DNA of 21,596 bases, taken from NCBI GenBank assembly GCA_019314425.1, contig JAFCZI010000004.1, positions 1-21,596 on the forward strand, read 5' to 3'. This document shows, piece after piece, positions 1-5,648 of the stretch. The notes below the pieces were generated by a model that was not told the origin of the DNA, did not search any database, and saw only the letters and a list, made by a program, of their open reading frames with translations. The first letter of the stretch is position 1. Each line of letters starts with the position of its first letter. The DNA comes from Deltaproteobacteria bacterium (GTDB lineage: Bacteria; Desulfobacterota; DSM-4660; Desulfatiglandales; Desulfatiglandaceae). The translations under genes were made by a program, and so were the position numbers.

Positions 1-45
1 AATTGAACATTTTTCAAAGGTCTCGAAACGGTGTTAAAAGATAGC

Positions 46-63
46 TTCGTGGCTTTTTACGAG
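46..63. repeat. Partial repeat motif shared with the hicA-pfaC gap
   Basis: TTCGTGGCTTTTTACGAG, just upstream of the first gene, matches TTCGTGACTTTTTACGAG at 12718-12735 at 17 of 18 positions. At the second site it forms the outer end of a long palindromic element, so the copy here may be the right end of a similar element whose left part lies outside the window. Bases 1-71 otherwise show no gene. The tail of the motif (GAGAAAAACCG) also occupies the ribosome-binding region of the GAF-ANTAR gene, where only a weak Shine-Dalgarno sequence is visible. Confidence 0.45.
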
Positions 64-71
64 AAAAACCG

Positions 72-782
72 ATGGAAAAAATATCGTCTAAAACCTACAA
101 TAAATACATCAAAGCGCTCACGGATATCAGCCGGGCCATCACTTCGGATCTTTATCTGGAGGATATCCTCAAATTGATCGTCTTGGTCACCGCCAAGGTG
201 ACCGGTGTTGAGATCTGTTCCCTCTGGCTCATCGACGACGGCGAGACACCCAGGAAAATTCGGCTGAAAGCAACTCAGGCCATTGAACCCGAATATGTAA
301 AGGACCGCGCCATCAGTATGGATGAAGGGGTGGTGGGCTTCGTCGCCACTAACAACCAGCCGTTGATCCTCAAGAATGTCCTGGAAGACCCCCGATTCAA
401 GGAAAAAGAGATGGCCCGAAAGCTGAGTCTTGTGTCCATGGTCAGCGTTCCCCTTGAAGTTAAGGATGAAAAGGTCATCGGCGTTCTCAATTGTTTCACC
501 TCAGAACCCCACGATTTTCTGGAAACAGAGGTCAATCTGATTAAAGCTGTCGCCAACCAGGCGGCCGTGGCCATCCTGAACACCCAGTTCATGGTACAGA
601 CCAAGGTAATCCAGGAAGAGCTCGAGGCGCGAAAGCTGGTGGAACGCGCCAAAGAGGTCCTCATGAGGCAACGCAACATGACCGGGGAGCAGGCCTACCG
701 GTGGATACAGAAACGCGCTATGGATTCCCGAAAATCCATTGGGCATATCGCTGAGGCGGTTTTGCTTTCCGATGAACTCTGA
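72..782 (+). CDS. GAF-ANTAR domain transcription antitermination regulator
   Basis: This 236-residue soluble protein has an N-terminal GAF domain (about residues 9-172) and a C-terminal ANTAR RNA-binding domain (about 178-232). The GAF part shows the usual DISRAITSDLYLEDIL helix and a late SVPLEVKDEKVIGVLNCF strand pair, followed by a helix linker. The ANTAR part shows LVERAKEVLM, then MTGEQAYRWIQKRAMD, then IGHIAEAVL, which is the family signature. ANTAR proteins bind paired hexaloop hairpins in mRNA leaders and prevent termination; the GAF domain presumably senses a small ligand or redox signal that cannot be identified from sequence. The next gene, a glutamate-synthase homologue, has just such a leader, so it is the likely target. 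No receiver domain or partner histidine kinase is seen. The ATG start is preceded only by a weak GAGA Shine-Dalgarno. Domain identity is very likely; the target assignment is inference. Confidence 0.93.
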   Translation: MEKISSKTYNKYIKALTDISRAITSDLYLEDILKLIVLVTAKVTGVEICSLWLIDDGETPRKIRLKATQAIEPEYVKDRAISMDEGVVGFVATNNQPLILKNVLEDPRFKEKEMARKLSLVSMVSVPLEVKDEKVIGVLNCFTSEPHDFLETEVNLIKAVANQAAVAILNTQFMVQTKVIQEELEARKLVERAKEVLMRQRNMTGEQAYRWIQKRAMDSRKSIGHIAEAVLLSDEL

Positions 783-823
783 ACCCTCCCTGCTTCATTT
801 TTTTGTAAATATTCGGCTTATAC

Positions 824-935
824 TGTAAATGTTTGGGCAGTGCTTCATATTCGTCTATTTGGGACTGCGTAGCATACTAATGCTATGTGAGCAGGCCAAA
901 ATAGGCGAAGATGGGGTGCTGACCGAATATTTACA
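824..935 (+). repeat. Long imperfect palindrome (hairpin element 1)
   Basis: The left arm begins TGTAAATGTTTGG at 824 and the right arm ends CCGAATATTTACA at 935. Pairing continues inward through CTATTT/AAATAG to an apical AGCAT-ACTA-ATGCT stem-loop, so nearly the whole 112 bp folds on itself. An extra direct copy of the arm end, TGTAAATATTCGG, lies at 804-816. By hand alignment about 11 arm positions mismatch; about 7 are transitions and all of those give G-U pairs in + strand RNA. It lies between the GAF-ANTAR stop and the next promoter, so it could be a 3' end/terminator structure or a mobile palindromic repeat. No coding function is seen. Confidence 0.8.
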
Positions 936-953
936 TTTTTTTATTAAAAATTC

Positions 954-982
954 TTGACAAGCCCCATCGTTTGCGCTAAAAA
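954..982 (+). promoter_or_regulatory. Sigma70-type promoter of the glutamate-synthase-like gene
   Basis: A perfect TTGACA (-35) at 954-959 is followed after 17 nt by TAAAAA (-10) at 977-982, with an AT-rich stretch upstream. The predicted transcription start falls near 988-990, exactly at the base of the first leader hairpin, which supports both calls. Confidence 0.7.
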
Positions 983-988
983 TGCAGG

Positions 989-1031
989 TTCAATATAGCG
1001 GCATAGCGAATTCTTCCCACAATGGCGTGGG
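989..1031 (+). promoter_or_regulatory. Dual-hairpin ANTAR-target RNA leader
   Basis: Hairpin P1 (989-1010) pairs TTC with GAA and TAT with ATA around a 2x2 internal loop and carries the hexaloop AGCGGC (997-1002). After a 5-nt linker, hairpin P2 (1016-1031) pairs CCCAC with GTGGG around the hexaloop AATGGC (1021-1026). Both six-base loops have A at position 1 and G at position 4, the pair of loop bases known to be required for ANTAR recognition. An intrinsic terminator follows 24 nt later and an ANTAR gene lies immediately upstream. The layout resembles the nasF-type arrangement, where the ANTAR hairpins do not overlap the terminator. The structure is read by eye; binding is inferred. Confidence 0.82.
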
Positions 1032-1054
1032 GGTATTTTCGTTGAGTAAGAGAC

Positions 1055-1097
1055 AAAGGCGTCCAAGTTTCCCTGCGGGGGAAGGACGCCTTTTTTT
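1055..1097 (+). terminator. Leader terminator (attenuator)
   Basis: GGCGTCC (1058-1064) pairs with GGACGCC (1084-1090). An inner TTTCCC/GGGGAA stem extends it, and a run of seven T (1091-1097) follows. It lies between the promoter and the start codon of the glutamate-synthase-like gene, so transcription would stop here unless prevented. Together with the ANTAR-type hairpins upstream it forms an antitermination switch. Confidence 0.9.
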
Positions 1098-1140
1098 ATT
1101 TAACCTAGCTTATACATACTTAACAATAAGGAGACGAAAC

Positions 1141-2793
1141 ATGCGATTTTCAAAAAGCAACGACGTTTTGGGAACATCGAACCGAGGTAATCCAGCCGAG
1201 TCCAGCCTATGCACCTTGTGCCGCGCGGATTGCAATGGCCGATGTGAAACCTGGCTCTCCAGCCTGGTGGGCAGAAAGCTGCTCTATCCGAGAAGTTTTG
1301 GTATCGTTACCGCCGGCGCCAACAACACCACCCACGTGGGCGTTTCCTACAACTCTCTCCGAATCCAGGGATACGCTTACGGCGTTTCGGGATTAGCGGA
1401 TAATCTGACCAACAACCCCGACGATTGCATTTTCCCCAATGTGAACCTGGAAACCGAGTTCGGCAATGAAATGAAAACCAAGATTCGGATGCCCCTCATG
1501 ACGGGCGCTCTGGGTTCGACCTTTGTGGCTGAAAAATATTGGGATTCCTTTGCCATCGGCGGCGCGCTATCCGGTATTCCGGTGGTGATCGGGGAAAACG
1601 TGGTGGGTGTTGATCAAAAATCCAAAATCAACCCGGGTGACACCCGAAAAGGCAAGATTGAAATTTCTCCCGAGCTGGACCGACGCATCAATACCTACCT
1701 GCGGTATTTTGACGGATACGGCGCCATCATTGTGCAGCTCAACGTGGAAGACACCCGAAACGGCGTGGCGGAATATGTGGTGGATAAATATGGAGAAAAA
1801 TGCATTATTGAATTGAAATGGGGCCAGGGCGCCAAGGATATCGGCGGTGAAATTCAGGTGACCAGTCTTGAATACGCACTTTTCCTCAAGAAACGGGGGT
1901 ATGTGGTTGATCCCGACCCCGAATTGCCCGAAGTGCAGGAAGCCTTTGAAAACGGCTCCATCAAATCCTTTGCCCGACACAGCCGGCTGGGGGGCACCAA
2001 TCTCGACACCGTGGCCCAGGTCCAGGAAGACTTCATGAGCAGCGTGGATTATCTGCGGGGATTGGGCTTCAAACGGGTTTCGCTGAAGACGGGTTCCTAC
2101 GGTATGGAAGAGCTGGCCATGGCCATTAAATTTGCCTCCGATGCCAAACTTGATCTGCTGACCATTGACGGTTCCGGCGGCGGAACGGGCATGAGCCCCT
2201 GGAACATGATGCAGAGCTGGGGTGTACCGTCCATCAATCTCCATTCCAAAGCCCATGAATACGCAAGCATGCTGGCCGCCAAGGGGAAGCACGTGGTGGA
2301 TATGTCCTTTGCCGGCGGCTTTGCCCTGGAAGACCATCTCTTCAAGGGACTGGCACTGGGCGCTCCCTATACCAAGCTGATTTGTATGGGAAGAGGCATC
2401 ATGATTCCCGGATTTGTGGGTGCCAACATTCAGGGTGCACTTAACCCCGAAGAACGCGCCGCTGTAAATGGCCACTGGTCTGAATTGCCCAAATCGGTCT
2501 TGCAGGTGGGCAGCACCGCCAAGGAAATCTTTGCCGGATATTTTGACGTGCAGAAGAAGGTGGGCAAAGATGAAATGAAAAATATTCCCTACGGCGCCAT
2601 TGCCTTCTGCACACTGGCGGACAAGCTCGGGTGTGGTTTACAGCAGCTGATGGCCGGGGCCAGAAAATTCTCCCTCGACAAAATTTCTCGCAGCGACCTC
2701 ATGAGCGGCAATCGGGAAACCGCAAAAGAAACCGGGATTCCCCATGTGGCGGACGTGAACGACGAAAGCGCCCGTAAAATCCTCAACAGCTAA
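1141..2793 (+). CDS. FMN-binding glutamate synthase-family protein (GltB catalytic-domain homologue)
   Basis: The 550-residue protein starts at the ATG at 1141, 6 nt after AAGGAG. The frame is open back to an ATG at 982, but that segment is the untranslated leader with the terminator. The fold is the FMN TIM barrel of glutamate synthase, with the flavin-loop motif IDGSGGGTGMSP near residues 341-352. There is no amidotransferase domain and no gltD subunit next to it. The usual three cysteines that bind the 3Fe-4S cluster after this motif are missing: the region reads LICMGRGIMIPGFVG. Instead the N-terminus has four cysteines, C24, C27, C31 and C35 (CX2CX3CX3C), which could bind a metal or Fe-S cluster. 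Related stand-alone proteins are annotated as glutamate synthase, but activity is unproven here. The leader suggests ANTAR-controlled antitermination linked to nitrogen status. Family assignment is firm; substrate is uncertain. Confidence 0.88.
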   Translation: MRFSKSNDVLGTSNRGNPAESSLCTLCRADCNGRCETWLSSLVGRKLLYPRSFGIVTAGANNTTHVGVSYNSLRIQGYAYGVSGLADNLTNNPDDCIFPNVNLETEFGNEMKTKIRMPLMTGALGSTFVAEKYWDSFAIGGALSGIPVVIGENVVGVDQKSKINPGDTRKGKIEISPELDRRINTYLRYFDGYGAIIVQLNVEDTRNGVAEYVVDKYGEKCIIELKWGQGAKDIGGEIQVTSLEYALFLKKRGYVVDPDPELPEVQEAFENGSIKSFARHSRLGGTNLDTVAQVQEDFMSSVDYLRGLGFKRVSLKTGSYGMEELAMAIKFASDAKLDLLTIDGSGGGTGMSPWNMMQSWGVPSINLHSKAHEYASMLAAKGKHVVDMSFAGGFALEDHLFKGLALGAPYTKLICMGRGIMIPGFVGANIQGALNPEERAAVNGHWSELPKSVLQVGSTAKEIFAGYFDVQKKVGKDEMKNIPYGAIAFCTLADKLGCGLQQLMAGARKFSLDKISRSDLMSGNRETAKETGIPHVADVNDESARKILNS

Positions 2794-2821
2794 CCGATTT
2801 TTTTCACTGATTTTCTTAGCA

Positions 2822-2965
2822 AGTGTCCGTCCACGAATGAGAAAATTTGTTCGAGTTCAAGGAAGGCGAAAATTGTAACCGCAGGAATACATGGAAGTAT
2901 TTCGAGGATTACAATTTTCGCCTGACGCCGAAATCGGGCAAATTAGCCATTTGTGGATGGGCACT
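2822..2965 (+). repeat. Long imperfect palindrome (hairpin element 2)
   Basis: The outer arms AGTGTCCGTCCACGAATG (2822-2839) and CATTTGTGGATGGGCACT (2948-2965) pair with three mismatches, all G-U compatible in + strand RNA. An inner perfect 15-bp stem joins AGGCGAAAATTGTAA (2864-2878) to TTACAATTTTCGCCT (2909-2923). The apex reads CAGGAATAC, then a short loop, then GTATTTCGAGGA. The same apical core occurs in the palindrome at 3595-3772, so both belong to one repeat family. It sits directly downstream of the glutamate-synthase-like stop codon, before a separate terminator. Confidence 0.85.
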
Positions 2966-2968
2966 AGT

Positions 2969-3015
2969 AAAAAAAGGTCTTCAGGTGCCCTAATGGCTGC
3001 CTAAAGACCTTTTTT
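2969..3015. terminator. Strong bidirectional intrinsic terminator
   Basis: AAAAAGGTCTT pairs with AAGACCTTTTT, with further AGG/CCT and GCC/GGC pairing inside and T runs on both strands. On the + strand it ends the glutamate-synthase-like transcript. No minus-strand gene feeds it directly, so use from that side is only potential. Confidence 0.85.
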
Positions 3016-3125
3016 GTCCTTAAAGCCTCCGATAAGTCAAATGCTTCAACCTCGGAAGAACATATGGTGAGCTGGGGATAGAAATAGCGGAGGTTTGGAA
3101 GTTTTCTGAAAAGATCAGGAGCGGC

Positions 3126-3386
3126 ATGAAAATTCTTCCCGATGCCGAGAAAGTGCATCGGGGGAAATCGGAAAGAGATATTCTTCGGGGGATATCAAAT
3201 TACACAAATCAAATATGCTTTATTATCGGGAGTACTCAGGGAGATGAAAAAACTATCGTTTTAAGAGAAAACAGAGACCGATTCGAAAAAACGGTTCCTG
3301 TTTCTGAAAAACAGTTTCGAGAGATATGGGACTCAGCCAAAGATGAAATAAGAAAATTTTTAGAGGTAATCGAAATAAGGGGTTGA
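3126..3386 (+). CDS. Small hypothetical protein
   Basis: This 86-residue ORF is not recognised. It is hydrophilic and mixed alpha/beta in character, with a central ICFIIGSTQGDEKTIVL segment, no signal peptide and no membrane segment. AGGAG at 3117-3121 precedes the ATG by 4 nt, a little close. The frame stays open upstream to a stop at 3033 without another ATG, GTG or TTG. That upstream part reads like protein (LGRTYGELGIEIAEVW), so the gene may be the 3' remnant of a longer one cut off by the terminator/palindrome region, or may use a non-standard start. It overlaps no other feature except the weak hairpin at its stop codon and points toward the tRNA-Sec gene. Coding status is plausible, function unknown. 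Confidence 0.5.
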   Translation: MKILPDAEKVHRGKSERDILRGISNYTNQICFIIGSTQGDEKTIVLRENRDRFEKTVPVSEKQFREIWDSAKDEIRKFLEVIEIRG

Positions 3387-3398
3387 GAATGTAACCCC
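3379..3398 (-). terminator. Weak hairpin downstream of tRNA-Sec
   Basis: On the minus strand GGGGTT pairs with AACCCC around an 8-nt loop, followed by TTATTT. It lies 15 nt beyond the tRNA 3' end and overlaps the stop codon of the converging small ORF. It may end the tRNA transcript, but the stem is short. Confidence 0.4.
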
Positions 3399-3412
3399 AT
3401 GAGCTTTATTGA

Positions 3413-3510
3413 TGGCGGAAGTGCATGGGAATCGAACCCACCTATCGAGGTTTTAGCCCGATACACCGGATTTGAAGTCCGGGAGCCCCACCAGTGAGCT
3501 TACCACTTCC
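3413..3510 (-). tRNA. selC: tRNA-Sec (anticodon TCA)
   Basis: The 98-nt minus-strand RNA begins GGAAGTGG and ends CACTTCCGCCA with an encoded CCA. The anticodon arm CCGGA-CTTCAAA-TCCGG holds TCA (plus-strand 3473-3475), reading UGA. The T arm is GTGGG-TTCGATT-CCCAT. The long extra arm (TATCGGG/CCTCGATA) and overall length of 98 nt are typical of bacterial selenocysteine tRNA (E. coli: 95 nt). The eighth acceptor pair expected in tRNA-Sec appears as G opposite G, so only seven Watson-Crick pairs are seen. It implies selenoproteins in this organism; selA, selB and selD are not in this window, and no in-frame UGA readthrough gene was recognised nearby. Confidence 0.95.
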
Positions 3511-3527
3511 ACGAACCTACCGCTTTT

Positions 3528-3556
3528 ATCTTAACGATAAGCGGCCTTTTTGTCAA
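3528..3556 (-). promoter_or_regulatory. selC promoter
   Basis: On the minus strand a perfect TTGACA (3551-3556) is separated by 17 nt from TAAGAT (3528-3533), and the tRNA begins 17 nt further on. Spacing and position fit a sigma70-type tRNA promoter. Confidence 0.8.
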
Positions 3557-3594
3557 TATTTAGCCGCATGTTTCTTGGCGGATAAAGCGCTTTA

Positions 3595-3772
3595 GGGCCT
3601 GGCAAAAAACAACTTGTTAGAATTCGCGCCCAGATTTAGGTCAGATTTGTTCGATCCGAAAGCTCAAAGCCACAGGAATAGTGAGCTATTTCGAGGACTT
3701 TGGGATTGAGGATCGGATGAAGATGGCCTGAAGATGGGATGCGAAAATGACAAGTTATTTTTTGCCAGGCCC
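3595..3772. repeat. Long imperfect palindrome (hairpin element 3)
   Basis: The outer 23-bp arms (3595-3617 and 3750-3772; GGGCCTGGCAAAAAA at the left end) match at 22 of 23 positions. Pairing continues inward, for example CGATCC with GGATCG and CAAAG with CTTTG, to an apex reading CAGGAATA, spacer, TATTTCGAGGA. That apex is shared with the element at 2822-2965. It fills the gap between the end of asd and the selC promoter and could stop or stabilise the asd transcript. No ORF of note lies inside. Confidence 0.85.
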
Positions 3773-3786
3773 TTAATGCATCAACT

Positions 3787-4902
3787 TCAGGACATATGGT
3801 CAATAACAATGTTCAGGATTCTTCGAACCGGCTCAGCAGCACCCCACAGAAGCTGATCTCCTACCGTGAAAGCGGCCAGATATTCGGGGCCGAGCAGCAT
3901 TTTCCGAAGCCTGCCCACCGGTACGTCAAGGGTACCGTTTACCGCTGCCGGCGTCAGATTTTTCAGGGTTGATGCCTTGTCGTTGGGGACCCGGGTCACC
4001 CAGTCGTTTCCATTTTGAATGATCTCCTCAATTTCGTCCAGAGGCAGGTCTTTTTTCAGTTTGATGGTGAGACCCTGACTGTGACAGCGCATGGCCCCCA
4101 CGCGCACGCACAGGCCGTCGATGGGAATGGGCGTTTCGGTTCGAAGTATTTTGTTGGTCTCCACAGAGCCCTTCCATTCTTCCCGGGTCTGTCCCGATTC
4201 CATGGGGACATCAATCCACGGCAAGAGGCTTCCGGCCAGAGGCGCCAGGAAGTTTTCCGTGGGGAAACCGGTATCCCGCATGGCTGCGGTGACCATTTCG
4301 TCGACCACAATGGCCGAGGATTTGGGGTCATCCACCAGGTCTTTGGCGATATTCCCCAGAATGCCCATCTGGGCGATGAGTTCTTTCATATTCTTGGCAC
4401 CCCCACCGGAAGCGGCCTGGTAGGTCATGGCGGAAATCCATTCGATATGGTTTCCGGAAAAAAGGCCGGACAGGGCCATGAGCATGAGGCTGACCGTGCA
4501 GTTGCCCCCCACGAAGGTTTTGATGCCGGTGGTAAGCCCGTCGTCGATAACCGACCGATTGACCGGGTCAAGAACGATAATGCTGTCATCGTTGAGTCTG
4601 AGGGTTGAAGCCGAATCAATCCAGTAGCCTTGCCAGCCACTTTTGATGAGTTCCGGATGGACTTTCTGGGTGTAGCCCCCGCCCTGGCAGGTCACAATGA
4701 CATCCAGAGAGGACAACTGATTCACATCAAAGGCGTCCTTTAGCGGCGGTGCGTCGAGGCCTGTTTCCGGCCCCTTGCCGCCCACATTGGACGTGCTGAA
4801 AAATAGGGGCTCAAATCCCTTGAAATCGTCTGCCTCTCGCATGCGACCCATGAGTACCGAACCCACCATGCCGCGCCAACCCACAAAACCGATTCGTAAC
4901 AT
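3787..4902 (-). CDS. asd: Aspartate-semialdehyde dehydrogenase
   Basis: The 371-residue enzyme reduces aspartyl-4-phosphate to aspartate-4-semialdehyde with NADPH, the branch point to lysine, diaminopimelate, threonine and methionine, in the cytoplasm. The N-terminal nucleotide loop is GFVGWRGMVGSVL (residues 5-17) and the catalytic cysteine is C135 in GGNCTVSLMLM. TYQAASGGGAKNMKEL, LPWIDVP, LCVRVGAMRCHSQ and FTVGDQLLWGAAEP follow in the same order as in E. coli Asd, which is of nearly equal length. The ATG is preceded by AAGGAGGA at a 4-nt spacing, a strong ribosome-binding site. It is monocistronic: the downstream gap holds a long palindrome, and the upstream neighbour is divergent. Nothing is missing from the active site. 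Assignment is secure. Confidence 0.98.
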   Translation of the reverse strand: MLRIGFVGWRGMVGSVLMGRMREADDFKGFEPLFFSTSNVGGKGPETGLDAPPLKDAFDVNQLSSLDVIVTCQGGGYTQKVHPELIKSGWQGYWIDSASTLRLNDDSIIVLDPVNRSVIDDGLTTGIKTFVGGNCTVSLMLMALSGLFSGNHIEWISAMTYQAASGGGAKNMKELIAQMGILGNIAKDLVDDPKSSAIVVDEMVTAAMRDTGFPTENFLAPLAGSLLPWIDVPMESGQTREEWKGSVETNKILRTETPIPIDGLCVRVGAMRCHSQGLTIKLKKDLPLDEIEEIIQNGNDWVTRVPNDKASTLKNLTPAAVNGTLDVPVGRLRKMLLGPEYLAAFTVGDQLLWGAAEPVRRILNIVIDHMS

Positions 4903-5098
4903 AAAATCCTCCTTGGAATTCTTTCCTGAGTGTCGCCGGCTATCATTGTTTAATGGTGTTTATTTTTCAAGGGAAAAATTCCCGAATCCATGTTTCGCCC
5001 TCCGATGATCTCTAAAACATTATTTCATTGATGCGGCGCGAAGCATTCTGTTAGGATGCCGCAATTAAAGTATTCAGATTTGAGGAGAAAAACAACAC

Positions 5099-5491
5099 AT
5101 GGGACTTCTGATTAGATGGTTGGTTCTCACAGTGGCGATAATCGTTTCGTCTTATCTCATTCGGGGGATAGAGGTCAATGGCTTTTTCAGCGCTTTTTTT
5201 GCGGCGGCCATTTTGGGCATCCTGAACGTTTTTTTCAGACCCATTCTGTTGATTTTAACCCTTCCGATCAATATCCTGACATTGGGGTTTTTTACGTTCA
5301 TCATCAACGCGGTTTTGCTCAAGATGGCTTCGGGTGTAATCTCCGGGTTTGTGGTGCACGGATTCTGGTCGGCGGTTTTCGGCGGTTTGATTATCAGCGT
5401 GGTGACGTGGCTTCTGAATTCGTTTATCAATGATCAGGGCCGGGTGGGCTACACGGATTTGAGGCGAAGAGACGATGGCCGGTGGGAATAG
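5099..5491 (+). CDS. Phage holin family 4_2 / DUF360 small membrane protein
   Basis: The 130-residue protein is almost entirely hydrophobic, with four predicted membrane helices at about residues 4-22, 28-50, 54-77 and 88-108. A short charged tail follows (LRRRDDGRWE). The order of helices and the motif LGILNVFFRPILLILTLPINILTLGFF are typical of the YvlD/DUF360 family. That family is named after a holin but is common on chromosomes, and its function is not established. GAGGAG lies about 11 nt before the ATG. It is divergent from asd across a 196-nt gap and converges on the lipid-synthase operon. No prophage genes are nearby, so a lysis role is unlikely. Confidence 0.85.
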   Translation: MGLLIRWLVLTVAIIVSSYLIRGIEVNGFFSAFFAAAILGILNVFFRPILLILTLPINILTLGFFTFIINAVLLKMASGVISGFVVHGFWSAVFGGLIISVVTWLLNSFINDQGRVGYTDLRRRDDGRWE

Positions 5492-5619
5492 GGCAGCGTG
5501 AATTCGCCTGTTTATATGTTTCCCTGCTGTACGCCACGGCATCTTCCGCTTTCGAATTGATGTTTGCAACTCTGTGAAATTGTATGATCTTTTCAACTTA
5601 AAACCTAAAACTTAAAACC

Positions 5620-5648
5620 GTGCCTGAACGGCTTTTTCGTTCAGGCAC
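5620..5648 (-). terminator. Terminator at the end of pfaC, overlapping its stop codon
   Basis: On the minus strand GTGCCTGAACG pairs perfectly over 11 bp with CGTTCAGGCAC around AAAAAGC, followed by a T-rich tract (GGTTTTAAGTTTT). The last two sense codons and the TGA of pfaC lie inside the left arm. The stem is strong, but the T tract is interrupted. Confidence 0.75.

Noticed and set aside
954..975. Sigma54 (-24/-12) promoter for the nitrogen-related gene
   Set aside because: A GG-N10-GC spacing cannot be made; the sigma70-type boxes at 954-982 fit better and place the start at the leader hairpin.
982..1140. N-terminal extension of the glutamate-synthase-like protein from an ATG at 982
   Set aside because: The segment contains the transcription start region, two ANTAR-type hairpins and a terminator, lacks a ribosome-binding site, and the ATG at 1141 has AAGGAG at the right distance.
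1567..2475. 302-residue antisense ORF inside the glutamate-synthase-like gene
   Set aside because: It is the reverse-strand shadow of a well-conserved coding frame; its translation is Gly/His/Phe-rich and matches no recognisable family.
3000..3790. Selenoprotein gene with in-frame UGA next to selC
   Set aside because: No UGA-interrupted frame with a recognisable family or a hairpin directly after the UGA was found on either strand here.
4015..4608. 197-residue ORF opposite asd
   Set aside because: Shadow of the asd coding frame, with His/Gly/Asp-rich composition typical of antisense translation and no ribosome-binding site.
5099..5491. Prophage remnant based on the holin-family protein
   Set aside because: The family is widespread on chromosomes and no endolysin, integrase, capsid or other phage gene is nearby.
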